From NCBI RefSeq assembly GCF_000472705.1, contig NZ_AXAE01000028.1, positions 26,152 through 90,151 on the forward strand: a stretch of DNA of 64,000 nucleotides, given 5' to 3'. Source of the DNA: Mesorhizobium erdmanii USDA 3471 (GTDB taxonomy: Bacteria; Pseudomonadota; Alphaproteobacteria; Rhizobiales; Rhizobiaceae). Below the pieces are notes generated by a model. It saw only the letters and a list, made by a program, of their open reading frames with translations. It did no database searches and was not told the origin of the DNA. Positions 1 to 8,660 of this stretch are shown piece after piece. Both the position numbers and the translations under genes were made by a program. Position 1 is the first letter of the stretch. Every line of letters starts with the position of its first letter.

Positions 1-435
1 GGGCCCGGCGGTTTCGTCGTCGCGGCCGGAGACCGACGACCAGACCAGCTTGGAAGGCCGCGCCTCGTCGATCGTGTCGAGCACCATCGAGACATGGTAA
101 CTCTGCGGGTATTCGAACAGCACGATCGGCCCTTCGGTCGGGATGAAGAAATACCGCGTCGAGTTGCGCAGGAAGTAGCCGAACATGTTGCGCGACCCGG
201 TGGCGTAGCGCTGGTTGTATGGATCGAACAAAACGACGCCGCCATAGCCGGCGTCGCGCATCCAGCCGCGCAGTTTGGCCAGCCGGCCTTTGCGCAAGGC
301 ATCCGCGTCGATGAAGGACGGCTCGGTGTCCGACAGCCACATGCCGCCCGCCGCATCGGCCGCCGCGGGGTGGCGCATGCGGTCCTTGAAGTCGACGTCC
401 TCGGTGCTGTCGGGGTCGAATACGACGATGCTCAT
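1..435 (-). CDS. M24 family metallopeptidase / DddP-like protein, N-terminal part (runs off window)
   Basis: The reverse strand from an ATG at 435 stays open for 145 codons to the window edge, so only the N-terminal part is present. It contains GGVVLFDPYNQRYATGSRNM, a creatinase/prolidase-type N-terminal domain signature. From memory it resembles the N-terminus of the DMSP lyase DddP (GGVLMFDPLNIRYATDSTNM), and many rhizobial M24 proteins of unknown substrate share it. The metal-binding pita-bread catalytic domain lies outside the window, so the activity (Xaa-Pro peptidase, creatinase-like or DddP-like lyase) cannot be decided. The family call is fairly safe; the substrate is open. Confidence 0.75.
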   Translation of the reverse strand, partial: MSIVVFDPDSTEDVDFKDRMRHPAAADAAGGMWLSDTEPSFIDADALRKGRLAKLRGWMRDAGYGGVVLFDPYNQRYATGSRNMFGYFLRNSTRYFFIPTEGPIVLFEYPQSYHVSMVLDTIDEARPSKLVWSSVSGRDDETAGP

Positions 436-601
436 GGGGAAATGGCCTTGGGTGGGGATGGCGAGGTCAGACCATGGCGCAGAAGGTGAGAAAGCATTGT
501 GCGGAAAACCGCGTGTGTTGTGCGGGATGCCGCCGGCGCCTCGGTTAAATCCGATCAAAACGAACGACCGAGTTCGACCCGTTGCGGACCTATCCGATAT
601 C

Positions 602-1045
602 TCAAGCCTCTAGTGTGATGGACGGCAAGTTCGCGGTGACGACTTCTACACAATCAAAGTGACTTGCAACGACATAGCTCCATCCATCTGACGTGACAAA
701 CGAGATTGTACTCTCTTTCGTCCAAAGATGATTCCTGACCTGGAACGTTGTCCGGGCAGGTCGTCCCCCACTTTCTCTTGTCTTCTCCCACAGCTCAAGA
801 AGGCCATGCTCATCAAGGACGCGAAATGCCGATACATGCTCGAAGCAAACGCGATAGATCGAGCCGGACTCGTGCGCCCGAACACGAAAGATCAACGCTC
901 TGCCTTCGGAATACGCTACATCCACCAGTTCGATGTCAGAGTTCTCAAAAGGCGTTTTCCAAGGTTGAAAAGCAAATGCTCCATCGCCGAAGTGGTTGTC
1001 CAATTCTATCCCCTGATGCTTGTTCCGGTTCGATCCACGAGGCAT
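602..1045 (-). CDS. Hypothetical protein, 147 aa
   Basis: This reverse-strand ORF starts with ATG behind an AAGAGA-like ribosome site and has a natural, non-repetitive composition. Its DNA is visibly AT-richer than the flanking genes. It has no signal peptide or membrane segment and alternates short charged and aromatic stretches, suggesting a small soluble beta-rich protein. I do not recognise a family. It lies between the M24 gene and the GlxA-type regulator, 16 bp from the 3' end of the latter, and its different base composition hints at recent acquisition. Confidence 0.55.
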   Translation of the reverse strand: MPRGSNRNKHQGIELDNHFGDGAFAFQPWKTPFENSDIELVDVAYSEGRALIFRVRAHESGSIYRVCFEHVSAFRVLDEHGLLELWEKTRESGGRPARTTFQVRNHLWTKESTISFVTSDGWSYVVASHFDCVEVVTANLPSITLEA

Positions 1046-1060
1046 TCTCTTTCTATTATC

Positions 1061-2029
1061 CTAATGCCGCCGCGCCAGCTTCGGCGGATGCCCGTGCTCC
1101 TCGCGAAACGCCCGAGCAAAACTCGACATCGAGGCAAAGCCGCAGGCCAGCGCCACGTCGCGCACGGCGAGCGTCGAATGCGCCAAAAGATCAGCGGCGC
1201 GCTTCAGCCTGAGCCGCCGGTAGTAGCCGTTGGGCGAGACGGCGAGTTCGGAGCGGAAGGAGCGTTCGAGCTTGTCGGAGGACACGCCGAGCCGCGCGGT
1301 CAGTTCCGCCATGCCGAGCCGCTCCTCGACCGCGTCCTCCATGATGGCGATCGCCGACAGCACCAGCTCGTTCTGCACGCCGGTGCGCAGCCTGAGCGGC
1401 ATCAGCTTGCGATCGACGCTGGAGCGCAGCTGGCTGTGCACGAACCATTCGGCGACGCCGGCGGCAAGCTCGGCGCCGTAATCCCGGGTGATGATCTCCA
1501 GCATCATGTCGAGGCTGCCGACGCCGCCCGCCGAGGTGAAGCGCTTGCGGTCGATGACGTAAAGGTCGCGCCGCAGTTCTATGTCGGGAAACGCCTCGGC
1601 GAAAGCGGCCTGGCTGGTCCAGTGCAAGGTGCAGGCATGGCCATCGAGCAGGCCGGCGCGGGCAAGGAAGAACGCCGCATCCGCCACCGCACCGATATGC
1701 GCGCCATTGCGCAGGCTGCGGCGGATCCAGCTCGCCGCATCCTCGGCGACGAGATGATCGGCATCGCCGCCCGAACAGACGACGATGCGGTCGACCTTCG
1801 GCGCGTCCTCCGCGTAAAAGCCCGGCTGGATGACGACGCCGTTCGAAGCCTCGACCGCGCCTTTCGTGCCGCCGACGATGATCCAGCGATAGCATTCCTT
1901 CTTCGCCAATATGTTGGCGGCGCGCAGCGGCTCGATGACGGAACTGAACGCCATCATCGGAAAGCCGGGAAACACCAGCACCGCGAAGGTGAGAGGCTCG
2001 GAGGGCTTTGGGGGTTCGCGCGTGGCCAT
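1061..2029 (-). CDS. GlxA-type transcriptional regulator (DJ-1/PfpI domain + AraC HTH)
   Basis: At 322 aa this is the normal size for GlxA-family AraC regulators. Residues about 15-190 form a DJ-1/PfpI-like (class I glutamine amidotransferase-like) domain beginning LTFAVLVFPGFPMMAFSSV. Residues about 215-320 hold two AraC helix-turn-helix units ending in the typical CGFASMSSFARAFREEHG. Relatives such as GbdR, CdhR and ArgR control catabolism of betaine, carnitine or arginine in proteobacteria. The ligand here is unknown. The nearest metabolic genes are the transsulfuration operon downstream, which is not evidence of a direct link. Confidence 0.88.
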   Translation of the reverse strand: MATREPPKPSEPLTFAVLVFPGFPMMAFSSVIEPLRAANILAKKECYRWIIVGGTKGAVEASNGVVIQPGFYAEDAPKVDRIVVCSGGDADHLVAEDAASWIRRSLRNGAHIGAVADAAFFLARAGLLDGHACTLHWTSQAAFAEAFPDIELRRDLYVIDRKRFTSAGGVGSLDMMLEIITRDYGAELAAGVAEWFVHSQLRSSVDRKLMPLRLRTGVQNELVLSAIAIMEDAVEERLGMAELTARLGVSSDKLERSFRSELAVSPNGYYRRLRLKRAADLLAHSTLAVRDVALACGFASMSSFARAFREEHGHPPKLARRH

Positions 2030-2102
2030 GGGCGCTACATCTCGGGCGAATGGGACGCGAGGTCAACCAGGGTGATGACTGGGCCTTTCATCGTGAGACG
2101 TC

Positions 2103-2257
2103 GGCGCCGCCCCTCAATGCCCTGCCGGGTATTTCTCCCCGTAAACGGGGCGAAAGCGGCCAACCGTTGCCGCCGGCGATTGGCGGAACCGGCGACGACG
2201 GTTCCCTCGCCCCGTTTACGGGGAGAGGATGCCGGCAGGCAGGTGAGGGGTAGCGCC
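2103..2257. repeat. Palindromic intergenic element, family A, copy 1
   Basis: About 155 bp bounded by inverted ends. The left end reads GCCCCTCAATGCCCTGCCGG, then CTCCCCGTAAACGGGGCGAA. The right end carries the complementary CGCCCCGTTTACGGGGAG followed by ATGCCGGCAGGCAGGTGAGG. Two related copies occur at 20725-20897 and 22007-22237. It has no coding capacity and behaves like a miniature, transcribed-hairpin type element. Confidence 0.8.
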
Positions 2258-2296
2258 AGCTTTGGCGATTGGCTCGTGCGCAGAAGTAGCGCCCAT

Positions 2297-3472
2297 TCAT
2301 CCCCCCAGAGCCTGCTCCAGGTCCGCGATCAGATCATCGCCATCCTCGATCCCCGCCGACAGCCGCACCAGCGAATCCGAGATCCCGATCTCCGCCCGCT
2401 TCTCGGCGGGGATAGAGCCATGCGTCATCAGCGCCGGGTGTTCGATCAGGCTTTCCACGCCGCCGAGGCTTTCGGCCAGCGTGAACAGCTGCGTGCGTTC
2501 GAGGAAGCGTTTTGTTCCAGCGAGGTCGCGGTCGAGCACCGCGGTGATCATGCCGCCGAAGGCATGCATCTGCTGCACCGCTATGCGGTGCTGCGGGTGG
2601 CTGGCGAGGCCGGGATAGAGGACGCGCCGCACATCCTTGCGGGCTTCCAGCCACTGCGCGATCTTCAGCCCGTTGTCGGAGTGGCGCTCCATCCTGAGCG
2701 CCAATGTCTTCAGCCCGCGCAGCGCCAAAAAGCTGTCGAACGGACCCGATATGGCGCCAATGGCGTTCTGCAGGAATTTCAGCTGGGCGGCGAGCTCCTT
2801 GTTGTCGCCGACGACAGCCACGCCGCCGACCATGTCGGAATGGCCGTTGAGATATTTGGTCGTCGAGTGGACGACGATGTCGATGCCGAGCTCCAGCGGC
2901 CGCTGGATATAGGGGCTGCAGAACGTGTTGTCGGCGACGGACAGGATGCCCCGGCGTTTGGCCAGCGCTGCGACGCCTTCCAGGTCGACGATGCGCAGCA
3001 GCGGGTTGGTCGGCGTCTCGACCCACAGCAGTTTCGTCTCCGGGCGGATCGCCGCTTCGACGGCCGCAAGGTCGGTGAAGTCGACGAAGGAGACTTGCAA
3101 ATTGGCCGAGCGCTTGCGCACCCGTTCCATCAGCCGGAACGAGCCGCCATAGATGTCATCCGTGGCGACGATATGCGCGCCGCTATCGAGCAGTTCCAGC
3201 ACCGTCGAGATCGCCGCCAGGCCGGAAGCGAAGGCGAAGGCCGCCGTGCCGCTTTCGAGGTCGGCCACCGCGCGCTCGAAGGCAAAGCGCGTCGGGTTCT
3301 GGCTACGTGCGTATTCGAACCCCTTGTGCACGCCGGGCGACTGCTGGCCATAGGTCGAGGTGGCATAGATCGGGACCATGACCGCACCGGTCAGCGGGTC
3401 GTGGCTCTGGCCGCCATGGATGGTGCGCGTCGAGAAGGCCAGGCGGTTCTTGCCGGATACGTTGCTGCTCAT
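2297..3472 (-). CDS. Cystathionine gamma-lyase / gamma-synthase-like PLP enzyme
   Basis: This 391-aa protein is a full-length Cys/Met-metabolism PLP enzyme. The PLP lysine is K206 in VVHSTTKYLNGHSD, and the phosphate-binding FASGLAAIS and cofactor-contacting ADNTF stretches are present. Its ATG overlaps the stop of the cystathionine beta-synthase gene by 4 bp (3469-3472), so the two are translationally coupled. With that partner the natural role is the second step of reverse transsulfuration, cystathionine to cysteine, 2-oxobutyrate and ammonia. Sequence alone does not exclude gamma-synthase activity, which the same fold also performs. Confidence 0.9.
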   Translation of the reverse strand: MSSNVSGKNRLAFSTRTIHGGQSHDPLTGAVMVPIYATSTYGQQSPGVHKGFEYARSQNPTRFAFERAVADLESGTAAFAFASGLAAISTVLELLDSGAHIVATDDIYGGSFRLMERVRKRSANLQVSFVDFTDLAAVEAAIRPETKLLWVETPTNPLLRIVDLEGVAALAKRRGILSVADNTFCSPYIQRPLELGIDIVVHSTTKYLNGHSDMVGGVAVVGDNKELAAQLKFLQNAIGAISGPFDSFLALRGLKTLALRMERHSDNGLKIAQWLEARKDVRRVLYPGLASHPQHRIAVQQMHAFGGMITAVLDRDLAGTKRFLERTQLFTLAESLGGVESLIEHPALMTHGSIPAEKRAEIGISDSLVRLSAGIEDGDDLIADLEQALGG

Positions 3473-4908
3473 CGTGCGCGCCTCAGATGGTTGATCAGGT
3501 CGATGCGGGTGATCAGGCCGACGAACTCGTCGCCGTCGAAGATGATGGCGACCTCGTTGCGGTCGAACACCGGCAGCAAGGCATCCAGCGTCTGGCTGGC
3601 CTGCAGCGTGTGCAGATTGGAAGTCATCGCCGTGCGCACTGGACCGTTGAAGCGCTCCCAGCGGCCGTCATAGGGACCATCGACATGAGCAAGAATATCG
3701 CTTTCGTCGACGATGCCGATCAGCCTGCCCTTGTCCAGCACCGGCAGCTGCGAGACATCGGAGCGGCGCATGCGGCCATAGGCGTTGAGCAGGCTCTCGT
3801 CCGGGCCGACGAAAACGGTGTCGCCGGTGCGGTGCGAGCGCATGACGAGGTCGCGCAGGTCGCCATGCTGTTCGTGCTCGGCCAGGCCCTGCTCGGCCAG
3901 CCAGAAATCATCGAACACCTTTGACAGGTATTTGTTGCCGCTGTCGCAGACGAAGGTGACGACGCGCTTGGGCGTCATCTGCTCGCGGCAATAGCGCAAG
4001 GCGGCCGACAACAGCGTGCCCGACGACGAGCCGGCCAGGATGCCTTCGCGCGATAAGAGGTCGCGCACCGCCAGCATGCTCTGCTTGTCTGATATGGAAT
4101 ACGCCTTTTTCACCAGCGACAGATCGGCATTGGGCGGCACGAAATCCTCGCCGATCCCCTCCACCGTCCAACTGCCGGCCTCTTCCATCTTGCCGGTCTT
4201 GATCAGCGGCGCCAGCACAGAGCCGACCGGATCGGCCAGCACCATTTCCGTCTTCGGCGACACTTTCGAAAAGTAGCGGCCGAGCCCGGTCAGCGTACCG
4301 CCGGAGCCGACGCCGACCACCACCGCGTCGACATGCCCGTTTAGCTGCGAAAAGATTTCCGGCCCGGTGGTCGTCTCATGCGCCAGCGGGTTGGCCGGAT
4401 TGGCGAACTGGTTGGCATAGAAGGCGCCGGGCACCTCGGCCGCGATCTTCTCGGCCATGTCCTGGTAATATTCGGGATGCCCCTTGCCGACATCGGAACG
4501 GGTCATGCGCACTTCCGCGCCCAGCGCGCGCAGATGCTGGATCTTTTCGCGCGACATCTTGTCGGGCACCACCAGCACGATGCGGTAGCCCTTGGGAATG
4601 CCGACCTGGGCGAGGCCGAGGCCGGTATTGCCGGCGGTCGCCTCGACGATGGTGCCGCCACGCTTCAGCCGGCCCTCTTTCTCGGCCGCGGCGATCATCG
4701 ACAGCGCGATGCGGTCCTTGATCGAGCCGCCCGGATTCTGGCTTTCGAGTTTGATGAACAGCCGGCATTTGCCGGTGTCGAACTTGCTCAGCTCGACCAC
4801 CGGCGTCTGGCCGATCAGGTCGAGCACCGAGGCATAGGGCGGACGCAGGCGGGATGTTGCGCTGTCCGAGGGACCGTTGTCAGGCGCGGCGACCTTCTGC
4901 TCGCTCAT
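3469..4908 (-). CDS. cbs: Cystathionine beta-synthase with C-terminal CBS domain pair
   Basis: The 479-aa protein has a cysteine-synthase-type PLP domain (about residues 25-330) with the PLP lysine at K64 in QNPGGSIKDRIALSMI, and a C-terminal CBS pair (about 345-475) as in MRSHRTGDTVFVGPDESL. Cysteine synthases CysK/CysM lack that CBS pair, which supports cystathionine beta-synthase, condensing serine with homocysteine. It lacks the N-terminal heme domain of animal enzymes. It is the first gene of a two-gene operon, with GGAGC upstream of the ATG. The CBS pair could bind an adenosyl ligand such as SAM; that is family knowledge, not shown here. Confidence 0.9.
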   Translation of the reverse strand: MSEQKVAAPDNGPSDSATSRLRPPYASVLDLIGQTPVVELSKFDTGKCRLFIKLESQNPGGSIKDRIALSMIAAAEKEGRLKRGGTIVEATAGNTGLGLAQVGIPKGYRIVLVVPDKMSREKIQHLRALGAEVRMTRSDVGKGHPEYYQDMAEKIAAEVPGAFYANQFANPANPLAHETTTGPEIFSQLNGHVDAVVVGVGSGGTLTGLGRYFSKVSPKTEMVLADPVGSVLAPLIKTGKMEEAGSWTVEGIGEDFVPPNADLSLVKKAYSISDKQSMLAVRDLLSREGILAGSSSGTLLSAALRYCREQMTPKRVVTFVCDSGNKYLSKVFDDFWLAEQGLAEHEQHGDLRDLVMRSHRTGDTVFVGPDESLLNAYGRMRRSDVSQLPVLDKGRLIGIVDESDILAHVDGPYDGRWERFNGPVRTAMTSNLHTLQASQTLDALLPVFDRNEVAIIFDGDEFVGLITRIDLINHLRRAR

Positions 4909-5695
4909 TCGGATGCTCCATGATCAAGCGGCCGCCTAACGCATGATGCCGAAAAGTGTGAAGTAATTTTCGGACGACATCTTGCGCTGTTTTTTGAGTT
5001 GGTCGGCAGAGCGGCAGCGTAGTCTCTTTTCCAGCCGTTTGTCGCGGGATAGAAGATAGATCATGCCAATCGACCGGCCAGATGCGGAATGAAATTCCGG
5101 TTTGGACACAGCGCGGAAGGCTGCGGGGACGCCGAGGGTCCTTATCCGTTCGGCTCGGCGCGCGCCCATGCGAGGCATCGGGCGGTGGAACATGCTCTTT
5201 GGTTTGAAGCAATTCCCAAGGGAAGGCATCGCGCTTTCTCCTGCCCAGGCTTTCCTCGACGGCAGGGACTTCAGTCTTAGTTGAGTGATAGCTAATATAT
5301 CTATAGCTTGGTCGGTGCGGAGGACGATCCCAATCGAAGCCTATCCCGCAATGGCCGGTGCAGCCCGCTTCCAACCCAAGCATCCCCTGCTCCGGCCATT
5401 CTTTCCTTGTCGCTGGGTGCCCATAGCCGGCTTGGCCGATTTGCACCGCCATAACAACGGGCCGGCGTGAAGCCATGTATATCTCGATTGGCTAAAGTAC
5501 GGAACGTCCAATGCACAAGTACGGAACGTTCGAGGGCCCCTCGGACCAAGGCCCGTTGGGGCACAAGACCTTAGTCCTGCCGTCTTATAGTTAAGAACGG
5601 AAGTTGTTCGGCCAGACATAGGGCCGCCCCGGATTGATACCAGACTGCCCTCAGCCGAATATGGTGCGATCGCGCAGGGCGCTTATGCAATCGCC
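4909..5695. other. 787-bp intergenic region with repeat element and 22-bp phased direct repeat
   Basis: I see no convincing gene here. ORFs on both strands lack ribosome sites and have unnatural composition. At about 4937-4985 lies a repeat beginning GCATGATGCCGAAAAGTGTG and continuing into AATTTTCGGACGACATC, a common rhizobial intergenic type. The remainder includes an AT-rich patch near 5285-5310 and the direct repeat at 5495-5529. The upstream part should hold the promoter of the cbs operon. Confidence 0.5.
5495..5529. repeat. Two direct repeats of AAGTACGGAACGT, 22 bp apart
   Basis: AAGTACGGAACGT occurs at 5495-5507 and again at 5517-5529, a start-to-start distance of exactly 22 bp. That is about two helical turns, which would put both copies on the same DNA face. 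The pattern resembles a tandem operator or a pair of iterons, but no regulator is obvious next to it. Confidence 0.6.
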
Positions 5696-7054
5696 CTACC
5701 CGAGCAGTTGTTTGCTCAGCCGCGCGCACTGGACGCGGATGTCGGGAATGGCGTCGATCTCGAAGAAGGTGCCGCGTGTCAGCGGCCCGACGGCGAGAAT
5801 CTTTCGCGACACGCTGCCGTCGCCGGCGATGATCTCGCAATTGGCCGAGACATCTAGGCCGATCCGCAGCGGATCCGGCCGCGCCAGCCCGCGATCGACC
5901 AGCGAGCGCACCACGCTGTTCGACGAGGTCGAGATGTCGCGCACGATGCCCGAGCAATCGTAGATGCGGGCAACGCCGAATGTTTCGAGCCGCTGTGTGT
6001 GGCGTGACTGGACCTGGACGGTGAATTCGCCACCCTTGGCGATGTCCACGACGCGGCCGGCGACAAGGCGGATGCGGCTGCAGTTCACCGCCTCGGTCAC
6101 GCGAGCGTAGACTTCGGGCGCCATGCGATGGCGGTGGATGTCCCACCACGCCTTGGTGTGTTCGACGAAGCGGCGCTTGGCGGAAGCCGGCCAGTTCTGC
6201 CAGATCTTCTGGTTGAACGGGCGCAGGCCGTCGACCACGTCGCGCCAGTCGATGCCGGCCTCCTGGTTCTCACGGATCAGGTCGCGGAACCAGCCGACGA
6301 AATAGGACAGCTGGGTGCCAAGCGGAATGTCGGCGACGTCGAGCTTGATCGGATTGCCCTTGCGGTGCGGCGACGGCAGCAGCCCGCGTCGCGACACGGC
6401 CACGATCTTGCCCTTGTGGCCGCGCTGTTCGAGCGCCAGGAACGCGTCGACCATGCTGAGGCCGGTGCCCAGCACCATGACCGGACTGTCCGCATCGAGC
6501 GCCGTGTCGGCCTCCGAGCCCATGCGGACCGCATGGCCTTGCGTCGGCTGCTCATCATGGCCGGTGGCGAGTATGGCCAGATGGCCGACAACGCTGGTGC
6601 CGTTGGCAAGCGCCACTTCGACGCCGGAGGTGGTCGGCGTGATCGAAAGGCTCTCCTCGTGGATGAGGCGCAGCCGGCCGGTGGGCTGTTCGCGGGCTTC
6701 GAGGTCGTCGAGCAATTCGCCGAGGTAGCGGGCATAGATGCTGCGCGGCGCGTAGAAGGGCGTCCGTGGCGTCTGCTCCGCGTCCACCAGGCCATGCCCC
6801 TGCAGCCAGCGCCAGAAATTGCCGGGATCGTCGGCATAGGCGCTCATGCCGGCGGCGCTGACATTGAGCACATGCGCCGACAGCAGCGTCGAATAGGCGA
6901 TGCCCTGGCCGAAATGCGGCCGCCTCTCGATCAGCGTGACGCGCAGATCCGGATTGGGCGATTTCAACAGATGCGCGGCCATCACGACGCCCGAGGCACC
7001 GCCGCCGACGATGATGATGGAGCTGGGGATGATGGAATTGACCCGTCCGCTCAT
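5696..7054 (-). CDS. FAD/NAD(P)-binding protein, COG4529 (YdhS-like)
   Basis: The 452-aa protein starts with a Rossmann dinucleotide fold, IIIVGGGASGVVMAAHLL (GxGxxG near residue 17), followed by a conserved GQGIAYST motif and a second nucleotide-binding region near VMVLGTGLSMVDAFLAL. This matches the FAD-NAD(P)-binding family COG4529, distantly related to amino-acid N-hydroxylases. The natural substrate is not established. The ATG has GGGAG upstream. It lies 25 bp downstream of the Rrf2 regulator on the same strand, so the two are probably co-transcribed, suggesting a redox or sulfur/Fe-S linked role (inference). Confidence 0.82.
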   Translation of the reverse strand: MSGRVNSIIPSSIIIVGGGASGVVMAAHLLKSPNPDLRVTLIERRPHFGQGIAYSTLLSAHVLNVSAAGMSAYADDPGNFWRWLQGHGLVDAEQTPRTPFYAPRSIYARYLGELLDDLEAREQPTGRLRLIHEESLSITPTTSGVEVALANGTSVVGHLAILATGHDEQPTQGHAVRMGSEADTALDADSPVMVLGTGLSMVDAFLALEQRGHKGKIVAVSRRGLLPSPHRKGNPIKLDVADIPLGTQLSYFVGWFRDLIRENQEAGIDWRDVVDGLRPFNQKIWQNWPASAKRRFVEHTKAWWDIHRHRMAPEVYARVTEAVNCSRIRLVAGRVVDIAKGGEFTVQVQSRHTQRLETFGVARIYDCSGIVRDISTSSNSVVRSLVDRGLARPDPLRIGLDVSANCEIIAGDGSVSRKILAVGPLTRGTFFEIDAIPDIRVQCARLSKQLLG

Positions 7055-7079
7055 GCGCGCTCCCGCCCTGTGAGATGCG

Positions 7080-7529
7080 TCAGGCCTGGACCTTCACCGT
7101 GACCGGGAGGTCGTCGAGGCCGATATCGCGCATCTCGGCGAGACTGCGCTGATCGAGCACCTCGGCGATCGCTTGCCGGACCTCGAGCATCAGATGTCGG
7201 ACTTGGCATGTCGCCTCGTTGCAGTCTTCACAGCGCTGGTAAAGGGTGCGGCTGGCGCAAGGGATCGGCGCCAGCGGCCCGTCGAGGACGCGCACGACGT
7301 GGCCGACCTTGATCTCGTCGGCCGGCCGGGCGAGGCGGTAGCCGCCATCCTTGCCCTTGCGGCTCTGGACGAAGCCGGCATTGCGCAGCTCGCCCAGGAT
7401 GGCGTCGAGGAATTTCTTCGGAATGGTGTTGCCAGTCGCGATGTCGTTGACGAAAGCAAGCTGCCCGGCCGGCATCCGTGCGAGGTGGACGAGCGCCTTG
7501 AGGCCGTACTTCCCCTTTTTTGTGAGCAT
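7080..7529 (-). CDS. Rrf2-family transcriptional regulator with Cys cluster
   Basis: This 149-aa protein has the Rrf2 winged helix at the N-terminus (MLTKKGKYGLKALVHLARMP) and a wing with RKGKDGGYRLARP. Four cysteines follow, C91, C100, C103 and C108, in the region where IscR and NsrR bind an Fe-S cluster, although the spacing is not identical to IscR. It could therefore sense Fe-S status, redox or NO. Other Rrf2 proteins such as CymR control cysteine metabolism. It precedes the COG4529 flavoprotein in a likely operon, and the cbs operon lies further along the same strand. Confidence 0.88.
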   Translation of the reverse strand: MLTKKGKYGLKALVHLARMPAGQLAFVNDIATGNTIPKKFLDAILGELRNAGFVQSRKGKDGGYRLARPADEIKVGHVVRVLDGPLAPIPCASRTLYQRCEDCNEATCQVRHLMLEVRQAIAEVLDQRSLAEMRDIGLDDLPVTVKVQA

Positions 7530-8031
7530 GAAATCAAAATTTCCCTGTCATGCGACGGTGTGAGATCCTCAGCGCCAAAAACACTTGGCACTCCGGGAAT
7601 GCGCGACCAAACTGTCAACATGGATAAATTCCAGTGACATTCGCTACAAGCCAAGTGGCCTTGATTCTGTTTCTTTTCTAGCCGCCGCGGACCCGAGACG
7701 ACCCGGAATATGCCGAGACATTGTAGCCCGAGGGCGGATCGGGGTGCCGCCCGTCGGTGGTTCATCCCCCCTTATTTCGATAATAATACTATACTTAGGA
7801 CCGAGCACATGGAAGCCTGTTCCAATTCGTAGGCTGACGACGCACGAATTCACCGAATTTCTGCGGTAATGGAGAAAAGCCGTAGTGCGCGGATCGCTGT
7901 CGCCTATCCAGCGCTCGCTGACACGCTAGCGGTTGCGGAGATGGTCCCTTTCAGTCGTCAAATCCGGTGTGCAGCCTCACGAACGCGACCTTTCCAGCAA
8001 ACGGTTTCGGCCGGGAGGGCTCGGTTCCATG
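7530..8031. other. 502-bp intergenic region
   Basis: No ORF here has a convincing start or composition. An AT-rich stretch near 7770-7800 (TTTCGATAATAATACTATAC) stands out from the GC-rich background and may contain a promoter. The part next to 7530 should carry the promoter of the Rrf2 gene, which such regulators usually autoregulate. Confidence 0.4.
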
Positions 8032-8613
8032 TCAGTGATGGGGGTTTTCGCCGCGCGCGATCATCAGGTGGTGCTGCTGATGATGCATTCCCTGTGCCAT
8101 GAGCCCAAAGAATCCAAGGCCGCGCAGTTTGCCAGCATCCTTCGCCGGCGGCCACACGGTCAGGGACGCGCCACCGTCGATGTCGGAAGCCTCGAAACGC
8201 CAGCCGTCGATCTCGTTCATCGCCGCAGCATGGGCCTTCACCATCCGGCGCACGGAATCCCGAACGGCTCCCGAACCCGTGACCAGGAAGCGGGTTCCGC
8301 CCGCGACCGGTTCGCTCTTCACATCGGCGGCCAAGGTAACCGCGCCCATGTCGACGAGATGCGCGCGCAGGGCGTCGATGTCCACTCTGGACCAGTCTGT
8401 ATCGGGATCGGCCTCGAGGATGGCTACAATCTCCTGGATCGCCGCGAACGCGCCTTGGCCCGGTTCCGTCGGGACCGAGACACCAGCGGCTTGCGCGCCC
8501 ATCATCTGCATGTGCTGCATCATCGTCTTGTGGTCCACTCCGTTTGTCTGGGCTTGCTGGGCGCAGGCCAGGGAGGGGATCAGGCAGGCGGCGAGGACGA
8601 GGGCGCGTATCAT
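8032..8613 (-). CDS. Secreted protein, His/Met-rich ends, unknown function
   Basis: I place the start at the ATG at 8613, behind CGGAG, which gives a clean signal peptide (MIRALVLAACLIPSLACAQQ). The 193-aa product has an N-terminal HKTMMQHMQMMGAQ stretch and a C-terminal GMHHQQHHLMIARGENPHH tail. Both could bind copper or another soft metal (inference). No catalytic motif is recognised. It is divergent from the Crp/Fnr gene, and the 24-bp palindrome at 8661-8684 lies in their shared upstream region, so the two are probably co-regulated. Confidence 0.72.
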   Translation of the reverse strand: MIRALVLAACLIPSLACAQQAQTNGVDHKTMMQHMQMMGAQAAGVSVPTEPGQGAFAAIQEIVAILEADPDTDWSRVDIDALRAHLVDMGAVTLAADVKSEPVAGGTRFLVTGSGAVRDSVRRMVKAHAAAMNEIDGWRFEASDIDGGASLTVWPPAKDAGKLRGLGFFGLMAQGMHHQQHHLMIARGENPHH

Positions 8614-8660
8614 GACAATTGCTCCGTTGGCGGAGCATGCTTGCCATAGCGTAGAGCAAC

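Noticed and set aside
728..3673. 981-codon open frame on the + strand
   Set aside because: It runs antisense across the GlxA regulator and the cystathionine gamma-lyase gene, both well supported. Its translation is Arg/His/Asp-rich with no known motif, a typical GC-rich shadow frame.
4936..5229. 97-codon reverse frame
   Set aside because: It begins in unremarkable sequence and ends inside a common intergenic repeat; there is no ribosome site or motif.
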